Part shown: positions 46,498-54,659 of the stretch, in pieces
Layout of the letters: each line of letters begins with the position of its first letter
How positions within the stretch are numbered: the first letter of the stretch is position 1
Assembly (NCBI GenBank): GCA_038320345.1
Contig: JBBQED010000017.1
Span: forward strand, 9,548 to 73,547
Reading direction: 5' to 3'
Length of the DNA stretch: 64,000 nucleotides
Source: JBBQED01 sp038320345
Lineage (GTDB): Bacteria; Bacteroidota; Bacteroidia; AKYH767-A; OLB10
Translations under genes and position numbers: made by a program
The notes under the pieces: generated by a model
The model's database searches: none
Told to the model about the DNA's origin: nothing
Seen by the model: the letters and a program-made list of their open reading frames with translations, nothing else

Positions 46498-48879
46498 ATG
46501 TCCCGAAAGCTCCTCACCCTCGTAATTTTAATGCTCTGCACGTACTGTTCAGAAGCATACCATATTGCCGGTGGCGATCTGAGTACGCGTTGGTTAGGAG
46601 GGAATTTATTTGAAATTCACCTGACGCTTTACCGAGATTGTTCTAATCCTCAAGCAGCACCGTTTGATCCTACAATTATTATTGCAGTCTATCAGAAAGA
46701 TAACGATCAGTATGTGGATAGTGTTCACCTTGATCTTGGAACACAAACTACGCTTGCATTAACTGGTGCTGCATGTGTTCCACCTCCATCAGTTTGTATG
46801 CAACAGGGCGATTATTACACTACAATCAATCTCCCCGATCATGCTCAAGGTTATTATTTAATATGGGAGAGATGTTGCAGAAATAATACGATTATTAATA
46901 TTATCACACCCGACCAAGTAGGGATGGCTTTTTATGAAGAAATACCTGACCCCGCTTTGCAAAGCTCAAGTCCTGTATTCAATAGCCCTCCTGCTCCATT
47001 CATTTGCGAGGGGCAATTTTTTAGATTTAAATTTGATGCAAGTGATGTTGATGGTGATTCTCTTGTGTACGCATTAACGAATCCTTTAAATGGAGGAAAT
47101 ACTTCACAGCAATCTCCTAACCCATTCAGTTTTGGTGGTAATGGAAGTAATCAAATACCATTACCAGGCCCCTATTCTCCTGTCATCTGGGAAAGTGGTT
47201 ATGGTGTAAACAATATTTGCGGAAGTGACATTCCTTTTACCATTAATTCTTCTACGGGTGAGATAGAAGGTATCCCTGATATAGCTGGTATTTATGCATT
47301 GGCCGTTACGATTTACGAATACCGTAATGGAATTTATTTGGGACTAGTAAGAAGAGAAATTGAATTTACAGTAATTGCATGTACATCGAATTCTATCCCG
47401 CAATTATCCCCCAACGTCAAAAATAAAAATTACGAAATTTACGCAACCGATACGCTTTGCTTTGATGTAACTGCAACGGATCCAAATGGAGATTCGTTAT
47501 TCATGATTCATTATGGTGAAGTTTTTCCAAACCTTCCACAAACCACTATTCAAGCTCCTTTTGCATATGGTTCCGATACTTCTGACATTGCAAATGTTAC
47601 TACCTACTTCTGTTGGAAAACAGATTGTAATCAAAGCAGAGATTCGGCTTATAAAATTGTTTATGAAATCCGTGATAATGGTTGCCCTCTACCGGCAACA
47701 ACATTTGGAAAATTCAATATCCGAGTCTTACCAACTCCATTAGTGCCTAAACAGAATTTACTTTGTATTGATCTGATATCAGACAGTATTTTAAAAGTTA
47801 TCAAAGCTCCGGACCCAAACTTAAAATTAAATTATTTTAGCTACTTTACCCTATACCGAAGTTTGAATGGTGGACCGTTTATCGCTATCTTAGCTTTTGA
47901 AGATGGCTTGAATAACGAATTTATTGACAGCACTGCTTTTGATAATAACACGAATAATTATTGTTATGCACTTGCGGGAACAAATGTTTGTGGTGTCGAA
48001 GGATTATTTTCGGATACAACTTGTTCGATTCCTGCAATCAATTCTAAAAGAAATTATATTAAATCAGTTAGCGTTGAAAAAAAGAACGAAATCAAAATCA
48101 TTTGGGAAGATTTTATTGATGGTCCATATTCGACGTATTATGTTTACCGAAAGTCCAATCAACCACAATCAACGTATCAGCAGATCGCCGAATTGCCGAA
48201 TTATATTCCTTATGAATGGACCGACAATTCAGTAAGTACCAGCGAATATTCGTATTGTTATCAGATTGTAAACAAAGATTTTTGTGAAAATGAAAGCCCC
48301 GAAAGTGACGAGGCTTGCTCAATCCTACTAAATGGAAATGCCGGCAACTTCGAAAATAATTTGCATTGGAATCCCTATGTTTTTTGGAGAGGCGACATTG
48401 ATAAATATTCAATCGAACGATCACTTATAAATATCGGTACTCCCTATCGTGAGTCGTTGGTAAATGCAGGAATTGATACCAATGCAATTGACCAAGATCT
48501 AGATCTAGCTGGTGGGATTTTTAGTTATCGAGTAAGAGCTTTTGAAGGGCCCGGAAGTTATGATGCCCAGAGCTTATCTAATGAAATAGAACTTGCTCAA
48601 CCTCCAATACTTTTTCTTCCGAATGCTTTTACTCCAAATGGTGATGGTGCTAATGATGGATGGGGAGCTTCATCAGGATTTGTAAAAACAATGGTGCTGT
48701 ATTTGTACAATCGCTGGGGACAATTAATCTTTACAGCAAACAATGAAAGCGATCGCTGGGATGGGACGCTTAAAGGAAAAGATCAGCAGGAAGGTGTCTA
48801 TTTTTATAAAGTGAAATTTACAGGATATGATTCTGATGATATCCGTGAAAAAACAGGTGCGGTAACATTGATTAGGTAA
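46498..48879 (+). CDS. T9SS type B sorting domain surface protein
   Basis: The function is unknown. The 793-residue protein has a signal peptide (MSRKLLTLVILMLC...EAYH). The body includes AGGDLSTRWLGGNLFEIHLTL at the N-terminus (quoted only as AGGDLSTRWLGG), a cadherin-like or DPG-D-S repeat (ASDVDGDSLVYAL and ATDPNGDSLFMI), and two fibronectin-like regions (about residues 440-640). The C-terminus is a gliding-motility-associated sorting domain: LPNAFTPNGDGANDGW, YNRWGQLIF, then GVYFYKVKF. The start is placed at ATG 46498; the longer frame from 46477 begins at a TTG and adds seven residues before the signal. It is divergent from rlmD. A surface or adhesive role is inferred. Confidence 0.85.
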   Translation: MSRKLLTLVILMLCTYCSEAYHIAGGDLSTRWLGGNLFEIHLTLYRDCSNPQAAPFDPTIIIAVYQKDNDQYVDSVHLDLGTQTTLALTGAACVPPPSVCMQQGDYYTTINLPDHAQGYYLIWERCCRNNTIINIITPDQVGMAFYEEIPDPALQSSSPVFNSPPAPFICEGQFFRFKFDASDVDGDSLVYALTNPLNGGNTSQQSPNPFSFGGNGSNQIPLPGPYSPVIWESGYGVNNICGSDIPFTINSSTGEIEGIPDIAGIYALAVTIYEYRNGIYLGLVRREIEFTVIACTSNSIPQLSPNVKNKNYEIYATDTLCFDVTATDPNGDSLFMIHYGEVFPNLPQTTIQAPFAYGSDTSDIANVTTYFCWKTDCNQSRDSAYKIVYEIRDNGCPLPATTFGKFNIRVLPTPLVPKQNLLCIDLISDSILKVIKAPDPNLKLNYFSYFTLYRSLNGGPFIAILAFEDGLNNEFIDSTAFDNNTNNYCYALAGTNVCGVEGLFSDTTCSIPAINSKRNYIKSVSVEKKNEIKIIWEDFIDGPYSTYYVYRKSNQPQSTYQQIAELPNYIPYEWTDNSVSTSEYSYCYQIVNKDFCENESPESDEACSILLNGNAGNFENNLHWNPYVFWRGDIDKYSIERSLINIGTPYRESLVNAGIDTNAIDQDLDLAGGIFSYRVRAFEGPGSYDAQSLSNEIELAQPPILFLPNAFTPNGDGANDGWGASSGFVKTMVLYLYNRWGQLIFTANNESDRWDGTLKGKDQQEGVYFYKVKFTGYDSDDIREKTGAVTLIR

Positions 48880-48911
48880 TAGGTCTAACAGTAAGAATCA
48901 ATGGTTTTATA

Positions 48912-48942
48912 TTGCTACCTCTAACTACATTTCTTACCTTTG
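48912..48942 (+). promoter_or_regulatory. Bacteroidota promoter for ornithine aminotransferase
   Basis: A TTG (48912-48914) and a TACCTTTG box (48935-48942) are separated by 20 bases, fitting the -33/-7 promoter of the Bacteroidota vegetative sigma factor. The box ends 18 bases before the ATG at 48961. Confidence 0.7.
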
Positions 48943-48960
48943 CACTTTATTGAACATCCT

Positions 48961-50193
48961 ATGAAAACCACCGAAAAATTAATCAGTAGTCAGGAAGCTA
49001 TTGCACTCGAAGAACAATTTGGCGCACATAATTATCACCCTTTGCCTGTTGTTCTTACCCGCGGTGAAGGAGTTTTTGTTTGGGATGTTGAAGGGAATAG
49101 ATATTACGATTTTCTCTCCGCATATTCTGCAGTAAATCAAGGTCACTGTCATCCGAGAATCATTGCTGCGCTTATTGAACAAGCTAGTCGCTTAACACTC
49201 ACCTCAAGGGCTTTTCACAATGATATCCTCGGAGAATACGAAGCGTTCATGACACGCATGTTTGGTTATGATAAGTTGTTACCGATGAATACAGGTGTTG
49301 AAGGTGGTGAAACTGCCATTAAACTTGCACGCCGCTGGGGTTACGAAGTAAAAGGAATCGAACAAAATAAAGCGAAAATAATTTTTGCAGAAGGTAACTT
49401 CTGGGGTAGAACATTAGCTGCTGTATCCTCCTCTACAGATCCTACCAGCTTTCATGGATTTGGTCCTTTCATGCCGGGCTTTGAAACGATTCCCTATAAT
49501 GATCTCGAAGCACTCGAAAAAGCAGTGCAAGATCCGAATGTTGCAGGGTTTATGGTTGAACCTATTCAGGGGGAAGCAGGTGTGCTCGTTCCCGATCAAG
49601 GTTATCTCTCCAAAGCCTATGAAATCTGTAATAGAAATAAAGTATTGTTTATTGCAGATGAAGTACAAACAGGAATCGCAAGAACAGGTAAGATGTTAGG
49701 ATGCGATCATGAAAATGTTCGTCCGGATATTCTGATCTTAGGTAAAGCACTCTCCGGTGGGGTGCTTCCGGTCTCAGCTGTTTTTGCAGACAATGAAATT
49801 ATGTTAACCATTAAACCCGGTGAACATGGATCCACTTACGGTGGAAATCCACTCGCTTGTAAAGTGGCAATGGCTGCAATGAGTGTGGTGATGGATGAAA
49901 ATCTTTCGTTGAACGCAGAAATTCTAGGTGTTATTTTACGTGCAGAACTAAATAAAATAAAATCTGATCGTATCACAACAGTTCGTGGAAAAGGACTTCT
50001 AAATGCAATCGTGATTAAAGAAAAAAATGGTGTTGATGCTTGGGATATTTGCATGAAATTAAAAGACAACGGACTGCTTGCAAAACCTACGCACGGCGAT
50101 ATTATTCGTTTTGCACCTCCATTGGTGATCAACGAAGAACAAATTATAGAATGCGCTGCGATCATTACAAGAACGATTGAAGCATTGAATTAA
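48961..50193 (+). CDS. rocD: Ornithine-oxo-acid transaminase
   Basis: This 410-residue class III aminotransferase interconverts ornithine and glutamate 5-semialdehyde with 2-oxoglutarate. Features in order: YHPLPVVLTRGEGVFVWDVEG, NTGVEGGETAIKLAR in the PLP-binding cleft, VEPIQGEAGVLVPDQGYL, and FIADEVQTGIARTGKML with the cofactor-contacting aspartate. The PLP lysine is in ILGKALSGGVLPVSA near residue 261. These motifs separate RocD from acetylornithine transaminases. The ATG at 48961 is chosen; the TTG at 48940 overlaps the -7 box. No other arginine catabolic gene lies nearby. A terminator follows. Confidence 0.93.
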   Translation: MKTTEKLISSQEAIALEEQFGAHNYHPLPVVLTRGEGVFVWDVEGNRYYDFLSAYSAVNQGHCHPRIIAALIEQASRLTLTSRAFHNDILGEYEAFMTRMFGYDKLLPMNTGVEGGETAIKLARRWGYEVKGIEQNKAKIIFAEGNFWGRTLAAVSSSTDPTSFHGFGPFMPGFETIPYNDLEALEKAVQDPNVAGFMVEPIQGEAGVLVPDQGYLSKAYEICNRNKVLFIADEVQTGIARTGKMLGCDHENVRPDILILGKALSGGVLPVSAVFADNEIMLTIKPGEHGSTYGGNPLACKVAMAAMSVVMDENLSLNAEILGVILRAELNKIKSDRITTVRGKGLLNAIVIKEKNGVDAWDICMKLKDNGLLAKPTHGDIIRFAPPLVINEEQIIECAAIITRTIEALN

Positions 50194-50216
50194 ATTCAAG
50201 ATGTTTGCTAAATTAA

Positions 50217-50253
50217 AATGCCTTTCCAGATTTCTCCGGAAAGGCATTTTTTT
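50217..50253. terminator. Terminator after rocD
   Basis: ATGCCTTTCC and GGAAAGGCAT form a perfect 10-bp stem around AGATTTCTCC, followed by T7 on the plus strand. An A-tract on the other side could allow use by the convergent DUF4199 gene. Confidence 0.85.
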
Positions 50254-50268
50254 GCAGTAAAATATTTT

Positions 50269-50778
50269 TCATGCAATCTCTTCAGGATTTTGTTTTTTCA
50301 TCACTCCTGCAACAATTAGTGATATAACGGCACCTAAAAACATTCCAATCACGATTCCCCAAACCATCAGCCATCCGGGAGTTTGCATAGCCGCAGATTG
50401 ATTCATCGCTTTTAAAATTTGATCTTCACTCATCCCCATTTCTTGCATCTTGGACACCTGCTTATTCATCATGAAATCCATAAAAGTAGGATCGATAAAT
50501 TTGATGTAAATTACATAAAAAAGTGAAGAAAATATAGATCCGATCACAGTTACTAAAAATGATTCTTTAAAGGCTCGACCGAATGAAATCCAACCTCCTC
50601 CTTCTGTTGCTCTCACTTCATTAACCGCCTGAATGCAGCAGATTACAGGGATAGCAATCGCAAGAATATTGATGATATTAGCAGAGTCGCTCCGGTTTAA
50701 ACCCGTTACAAACATCAATAATACCCATGTCATACCTATAGCTGCATTAATAAGTCCGTATTTTAATCCAGGTTTCAT
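50269..50778 (-). CDS. DUF4199 domain membrane protein
   Basis: This 169-residue protein matches DUF4199, a Bacteroidota family of four-helix membrane proteins of unknown role. The N-terminus (MKPGLKYGLINAAIGMTWVLLMF) is the first helix. A second is FSVIGSI-like (VTVIGSIFSSLFYVIYIKF). An amphipathic methionine-rich loop (MNKQVSKMQEMGMSEDQILKAM) precedes a last helix (WGIVIGMFLGAVISLIVAGVM). The charged end KKQNPEEIA is cytoplasmic by the positive-inside rule. It lies between convergent rocD and a divergent protease gene. No function can be assigned. Confidence 0.85.
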   Translation of the reverse strand: MKPGLKYGLINAAIGMTWVLLMFVTGLNRSDSANIINILAIAIPVICCIQAVNEVRATEGGGWISFGRAFKESFLVTVIGSIFSSLFYVIYIKFIDPTFMDFMMNKQVSKMQEMGMSEDQILKAMNQSAAMQTPGWLMVWGIVIGMFLGAVISLIVAGVMKKQNPEEIA

Positions 50779-50854
50779 GTTTTATTTGTTAGTAGTGAGT
50801 GTCTATTGTTAACTTCGTCCCAAAATAAGTGCATTCCGCGCTAAGAAACAATTT

Positions 50855-51742
50855 ATGTTCGTTAGAGCAATCGAAGAAGTATCCCGTTTTACCCGACCTA
50901 TTCACACGATCATGAGGAGTTACGGGGCAAATAAGGTTTGGCCTGGAGCAGCTACTCTCTTCTTTGTGAATGATCAAGGGGTTGCTATTACTTGCCGTCA
51001 TGTAGCGGAGCATTTGCTACATGCCGATAAAATTAATCAACAATATCTGCTTTTTCAACAGGCAAGATTCAGGATTCGTCGCGATGAACATTATGATGCC
51101 AATATCAAAGAGCTGGAGCAACAAAATGCCTATTCATCTGAAGCCGTTGTTCAGATTAAGCATAATTTCTTGAGTTGTTTCGATCGCATCAGTAGTTTCG
51201 ATTGTCATGTCCACCCTCATTATGACCTGGCAATCATACAGTTTAAAGGATTTCAACAGATCCTCTATAAGGGCTATTCAAAATTTGTGAAGGATACTTC
51301 AGCAGCTATTAAACCAGGGAAATTTTTGTGCCGGCTGGGCTTCCCTTTTCCTGAATTCAGCAATTTCACCTACAACTATCAAACGGATGATATTGAATGG
51401 ACCCGAGATGGAAACCCGCGCTCTCCTTCATTTCCGATTGAAGGTATTATCACTAGGCTAATTGCTCAATTTGGAAAGATTTCTGGCATCGAAATGAGTA
51501 CTCCCGGATTACGAGGTCAAAGCGGTGGACCTTTATTTGATCCTGATGGAATTGTTTACGGTATGCAAAGTTCTACTCGGCATTTACATTTAGGTTTTGA
51601 TCTGGAAAATCATGAAGTATCCATCGGACCAGTGAGTAAAAGAGTTACCAATATGCCCTTCTTGCATGTTGGTCAATGTGTACATGCTGATGTCATTAAG
51701 GATTTTTTGAGAGAACATAATGTAATTTTTCACGAGGTTTAA
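50855..51742 (+). CDS. Trypsin-like serine protease without signal peptide
   Basis: This 295-residue protein has a trypsin-type (S1) fold. The catalytic triad is visible: His near residue 48 in ITCRHVAEHL, Asp near 124 in HPHYDLAIIQF, and Ser near 222 in LRGQSGGPLF. A helical insert of about 40 residues lies after the first strand pair (about 60-100). No signal peptide or membrane helix is present, so the protein should stay in the cytoplasm, which is unusual for a trypsin-like protease in bacteria. No PDZ domain is attached, which separates it from DegP. Its stop codon overlaps that of the convergent oxidoreductase gene. The substrate is unknown. Confidence 0.85.
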   Translation: MFVRAIEEVSRFTRPIHTIMRSYGANKVWPGAATLFFVNDQGVAITCRHVAEHLLHADKINQQYLLFQQARFRIRRDEHYDANIKELEQQNAYSSEAVVQIKHNFLSCFDRISSFDCHVHPHYDLAIIQFKGFQQILYKGYSKFVKDTSAAIKPGKFLCRLGFPFPEFSNFTYNYQTDDIEWTRDGNPRSPSFPIEGIITRLIAQFGKISGIEMSTPGLRGQSGGPLFDPDGIVYGMQSSTRHLHLGFDLENHEVSIGPVSKRVTNMPFLHVGQCVHADVIKDFLREHNVIFHEV

Positions 51743-52878
51743 TTCGCCTCAACAATCATTTTTGCCGCTTCTTCTCCAACAAGAGTTCCTATTGCAATTC
51801 CCATTCCTCCCATTCTAACTCCGCAAAATAAATTTTTATCGACTTGACGAACTATAGTTGTTTTCACAGAACCTAATCCCATTATACCGCTCCATCTTTG
51901 TTCGATATCAACTTTAGTATTTGGAAGAATCAAGGTATTTAATAAGGTCTCCAATTTATTTTGAATTAGTTCTGTTAATCCAAACTCCATCGTTTCTTCT
52001 CCTACAAAATCCATATTTCTTCCTCCTCCAAGTAAGATCCTTTCTCCTACATTTCGAAAATAATAATAGCCTCTGTCATAATGAAAACAGCCTTTCACTT
52101 TTAATCCTTCAATAGGCGCAGTAATCAAAACCTGCGCTCTGCCAGGAGTCACTTCTAGCTCTGGTATCAATTGCTTTGCGAATGCATTGGTAGTTATTAA
52201 AATCCGATCTGCAGTAAAATTAAACCCTTGATCAGTTTCTAATTTCATCCCTGTACTCGTTTGTTCCCATCCTCTTAAGTTTATTCCATTGATTACATCA
52301 ATTCCTAAATTTCGGACATGATGTAATAAGGCCTGCATCATCATGCCTGTATCAACCTGACCTTCGCCATTATTTAATATAAGATGGTTTATATTCTTGA
52401 AGCCAAATGATTTTATTTTATCATCCTGCAAACTGTAAATATCTTTCTTTCCAGATATAGTAAATAACTTTTCATTAAACCAATTGATTTTTTCAGCACA
52501 TGAAGTATAAAGCAGATCATCTGCATTATCAAAAACTTCATAGCCACCCAATGGTTCATAATGCAATGCTTCATCACCAATGATAGAACGCAAACGATTT
52601 AAACCATCCCACCTACGTTGTACTAAACTAAAAACATCTGCTTCACTCATTTTAGTGAGATCATCTAGCAATTCACTCAAACTTCCAAAACAGGCAAAAC
52701 CTGCATTTCGTGTGCTTGCTCCATACGGAAGAAATCCGCGGTCAACTACAAGAATTTTCCAACGGGGCTTTAATTCCTTTAGTGCGCGTGCTGCGTTCAG
52801 CCCAACAATCCCACTTCCTACAATTACAATGTCGGGGTGGTTGAAATAAGTGTTTTTTTCCCAGAAACTCAGATCCAT
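51739..52878 (-). CDS. FAD-dependent oxidoreductase, D-amino-acid oxidase type
   Basis: This 379-residue flavoprotein has a DAO fold. The FAD-binding Rossmann motif is GSGIVGLNAARAL (residues 21-33), and the ribityl-binding ASTRNAGFACFG segment follows. The C-terminal FAD-binding part includes RWSGIMGLGS, then GVRMGGMGIAIGTLVGEEAA. This pattern is common to the glycine/D-amino-acid oxidase-like and puuB-type families, and the substrate cannot be assigned. No signal peptide is present. Its start is divergent from ychF, with 158 bases between them, and its stop codon overlaps that of the protease gene. Confidence 0.88.
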   Translation of the reverse strand: MDLSFWEKNTYFNHPDIVIVGSGIVGLNAARALKELKPRWKILVVDRGFLPYGASTRNAGFACFGSLSELLDDLTKMSEADVFSLVQRRWDGLNRLRSIIGDEALHYEPLGGYEVFDNADDLLYTSCAEKINWFNEKLFTISGKKDIYSLQDDKIKSFGFKNINHLILNNGEGQVDTGMMMQALLHHVRNLGIDVINGINLRGWEQTSTGMKLETDQGFNFTADRILITTNAFAKQLIPELEVTPGRAQVLITAPIEGLKVKGCFHYDRGYYYFRNVGERILLGGGRNMDFVGEETMEFGLTELIQNKLETLLNTLILPNTKVDIEQRWSGIMGLGSVKTTIVRQVDKNLFCGVRMGGMGIAIGTLVGEEAAKMIVEAN

Positions 52879-53010
52879 ATTGCAAATATATACCGCCCAA
52901 CCGAATCAAGAACCATACGGATTACCGTGATTGTGAATACAATCGGACTAAAATCAGGAGATGAAACAATTCCATTCAAAGGTAAAGAACTCCTTTTCAT
53001 ACTATCCTAC

Positions 53011-53018
53011 TATCTTTG
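53011..53018 (+). promoter_or_regulatory. -7 promoter box for ychF
   Basis: TATCTTTG lies 18 bases before the ychF ATG and matches TAnnTTTG. The usual -33 TTG is not evident. The position gives a leader of about 13 bases. Confidence 0.6.
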
Positions 53019-53036
53019 CACCTCGAAAAAAATATC

Positions 53037-54137
53037 ATGGGATTGAAATGCGGTATTGTAGGATTACCCAATGTAGGTAAATCCACCCTCTTTAATTGTT
53101 TGTCGAATGCAAAAGCACAAGCAGCAAATTTTCCTTTCTGTACAATCGAGCCAAATGTGGGAGTAATAACTGTTCCCGACGATCGACTGACTGTTTTAGA
53201 GGGATTAGTTAAACCTCAGCGCACGGTACCTACTACAGTTGAGATTGTTGACATTGCCGGTTTAGTGAGAGGCGCGAGCAAAGGCGAAGGTCTAGGGAAT
53301 CAGTTCTTAGGTAACATCCGCGAATGTGATGCTATCCTCCATGTACTTCGTTGTTTCGATGATCCAAATGTTGTTCACGTGGATGGTCAAGTAAATCCTG
53401 TGCGTGATAAAGAAACGATTGATATTGAACTGCAATTAAAAGATCTCGAAACTGTTGAAAAAAGAATGCAACGGATCGAGAAACAAGCTAAAGTGGGTAC
53501 CGATAAAGAAGCTAAAAAACTTTTTGAAATTTATACTGTTTTGAAGCAGCATCTTGAAAAAGGTTTGTCAGCTCGTTCTGCACCATTGTCAGAAGACGAT
53601 TGGATTGCTGCAGCAGATTTATGGCTGCTCACTGCCAAGCCTGTAATGTATGTTTGTAATGTTGACGAAGGATCGGTAGTCGCCGGAAATAAATATGTAG
53701 AGCTGGTTAAGGAAGCTATAAAGCATGAAAATGCTCAGATCATTATCATTGCGGCTGCTATTGAAGCGGATATTGCGCAGTTGGAAAGTTTTGAAGACCG
53801 TATGGCTTTTCTTTCTGATCTCGGTTTGTCAGAATCAGGAGTCGCCAAACTAATTAAATCGGCATATCAATTACTGACGCTCCAAACTTATTTTACAGCT
53901 GGAGAAAAAGAAGTAAGAGCATGGACGATTCATCAAGGAATGACCGCCCCTCAAGCTGCTGGTGTAATTCATACCGATTTCGAAAAAGGATTCATTCGCG
54001 CAGAAGTAATTCACTACACTGATTTTGTTACACTAGGTTCTGAAAGTAATTGCCGTGATGCTGGTAAACTTGCCATTGAAGGAAAAGAATACATCGTTCA
54101 AGATGGAGATCTAATGCATTTTCGTTTTAATGTTTAA
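53037..54137 (+). CDS. ychF: Redox-regulated ATPase YchF
   Basis: This 366-residue Obg-family P-loop protein has the usual length. The Walker A motif is GLPNVGKSTLFN (residues 8-19); switch regions include DIAGLVRGASKGEGLGNQFL. The nucleotide specificity motif is the noncanonical CNVDEGS rather than NKxD, which is characteristic of YchF and its preference for ATP. The C-terminal TGS domain starts near residue 280 and ends with YIVQDGDLMHFRFNV. The start at 53037 is the first ATG before conserved sequence; an upstream GUG or TTG extension lacks support. A terminator follows at 54193. Confidence 0.96.
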   Translation: MGLKCGIVGLPNVGKSTLFNCLSNAKAQAANFPFCTIEPNVGVITVPDDRLTVLEGLVKPQRTVPTTVEIVDIAGLVRGASKGEGLGNQFLGNIRECDAILHVLRCFDDPNVVHVDGQVNPVRDKETIDIELQLKDLETVEKRMQRIEKQAKVGTDKEAKKLFEIYTVLKQHLEKGLSARSAPLSEDDWIAAADLWLLTAKPVMYVCNVDEGSVVAGNKYVELVKEAIKHENAQIIIIAAAIEADIAQLESFEDRMAFLSDLGLSESGVAKLIKSAYQLLTLQTYFTAGEKEVRAWTIHQGMTAPQAAGVIHTDFEKGFIRAEVIHYTDFVTLGSESNCRDAGKLAIEGKEYIVQDGDLMHFRFNV

Positions 54138-54659
54138 ATAATACCCGTATTAAGTCTCTGTTTTTTAGCATAACAGCGATACTTAAATACATAAAAGCTG
54201 AATATCACTCGTGGGTATTCAGCTTTTCTTTTTTGTCAACGTAGGGTAGCTTCAGTAAAAATGGGTTAACATTAAATTTACATGGATATTAACAAATAAG
54301 AGCGAAAGCATTTGTTAATTCTAAGAAATAACTTTTCAATGTTAAGAAGAATCGATTTTTTTTGATGATTTCTGAAGTTCAATAACATTAAAATACCAGT
54401 GACTTAACTTTTAATATTCATTTTTTTAAAGATTCACTTAGACTTTTGGATGTCGAAGTTGAATTACGCTTAGGTCTCATCAAAAATCAGAGTCATTGAT
54501 TGAAAGCACCTACGTAAAATATCTTTTTAAAAAATTTAATGAGCCTATTATAATCTTGATCTTAAAATAAATCCAATGAAAAATCAACCACTAACCATTA
54601 CAGCAAACGGGAATTCTCGATGTAGAATTCGAAATCAAAATTATTCCTTTAATGAAAAA
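54138..54659. other. Gene-free AT-rich region with a terminator
   Basis: The first part holds the ychF terminator. The remainder (54240-54659) is AT-rich and precedes the large exported phosphatase-like gene. No clear promoter consensus, RNA or coding sequence was recognised. If the ATG at 54576 is used, the last 84 bases are coding. Confidence 0.45.
54193..54234. terminator. Terminator after ychF
   Basis: AAAAGCTGAATA and TATTCAGCTTTT form a 12-bp stem around TCACTCGTGGG, followed by a pyrimidine-rich T tract. Confidence 0.85.
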
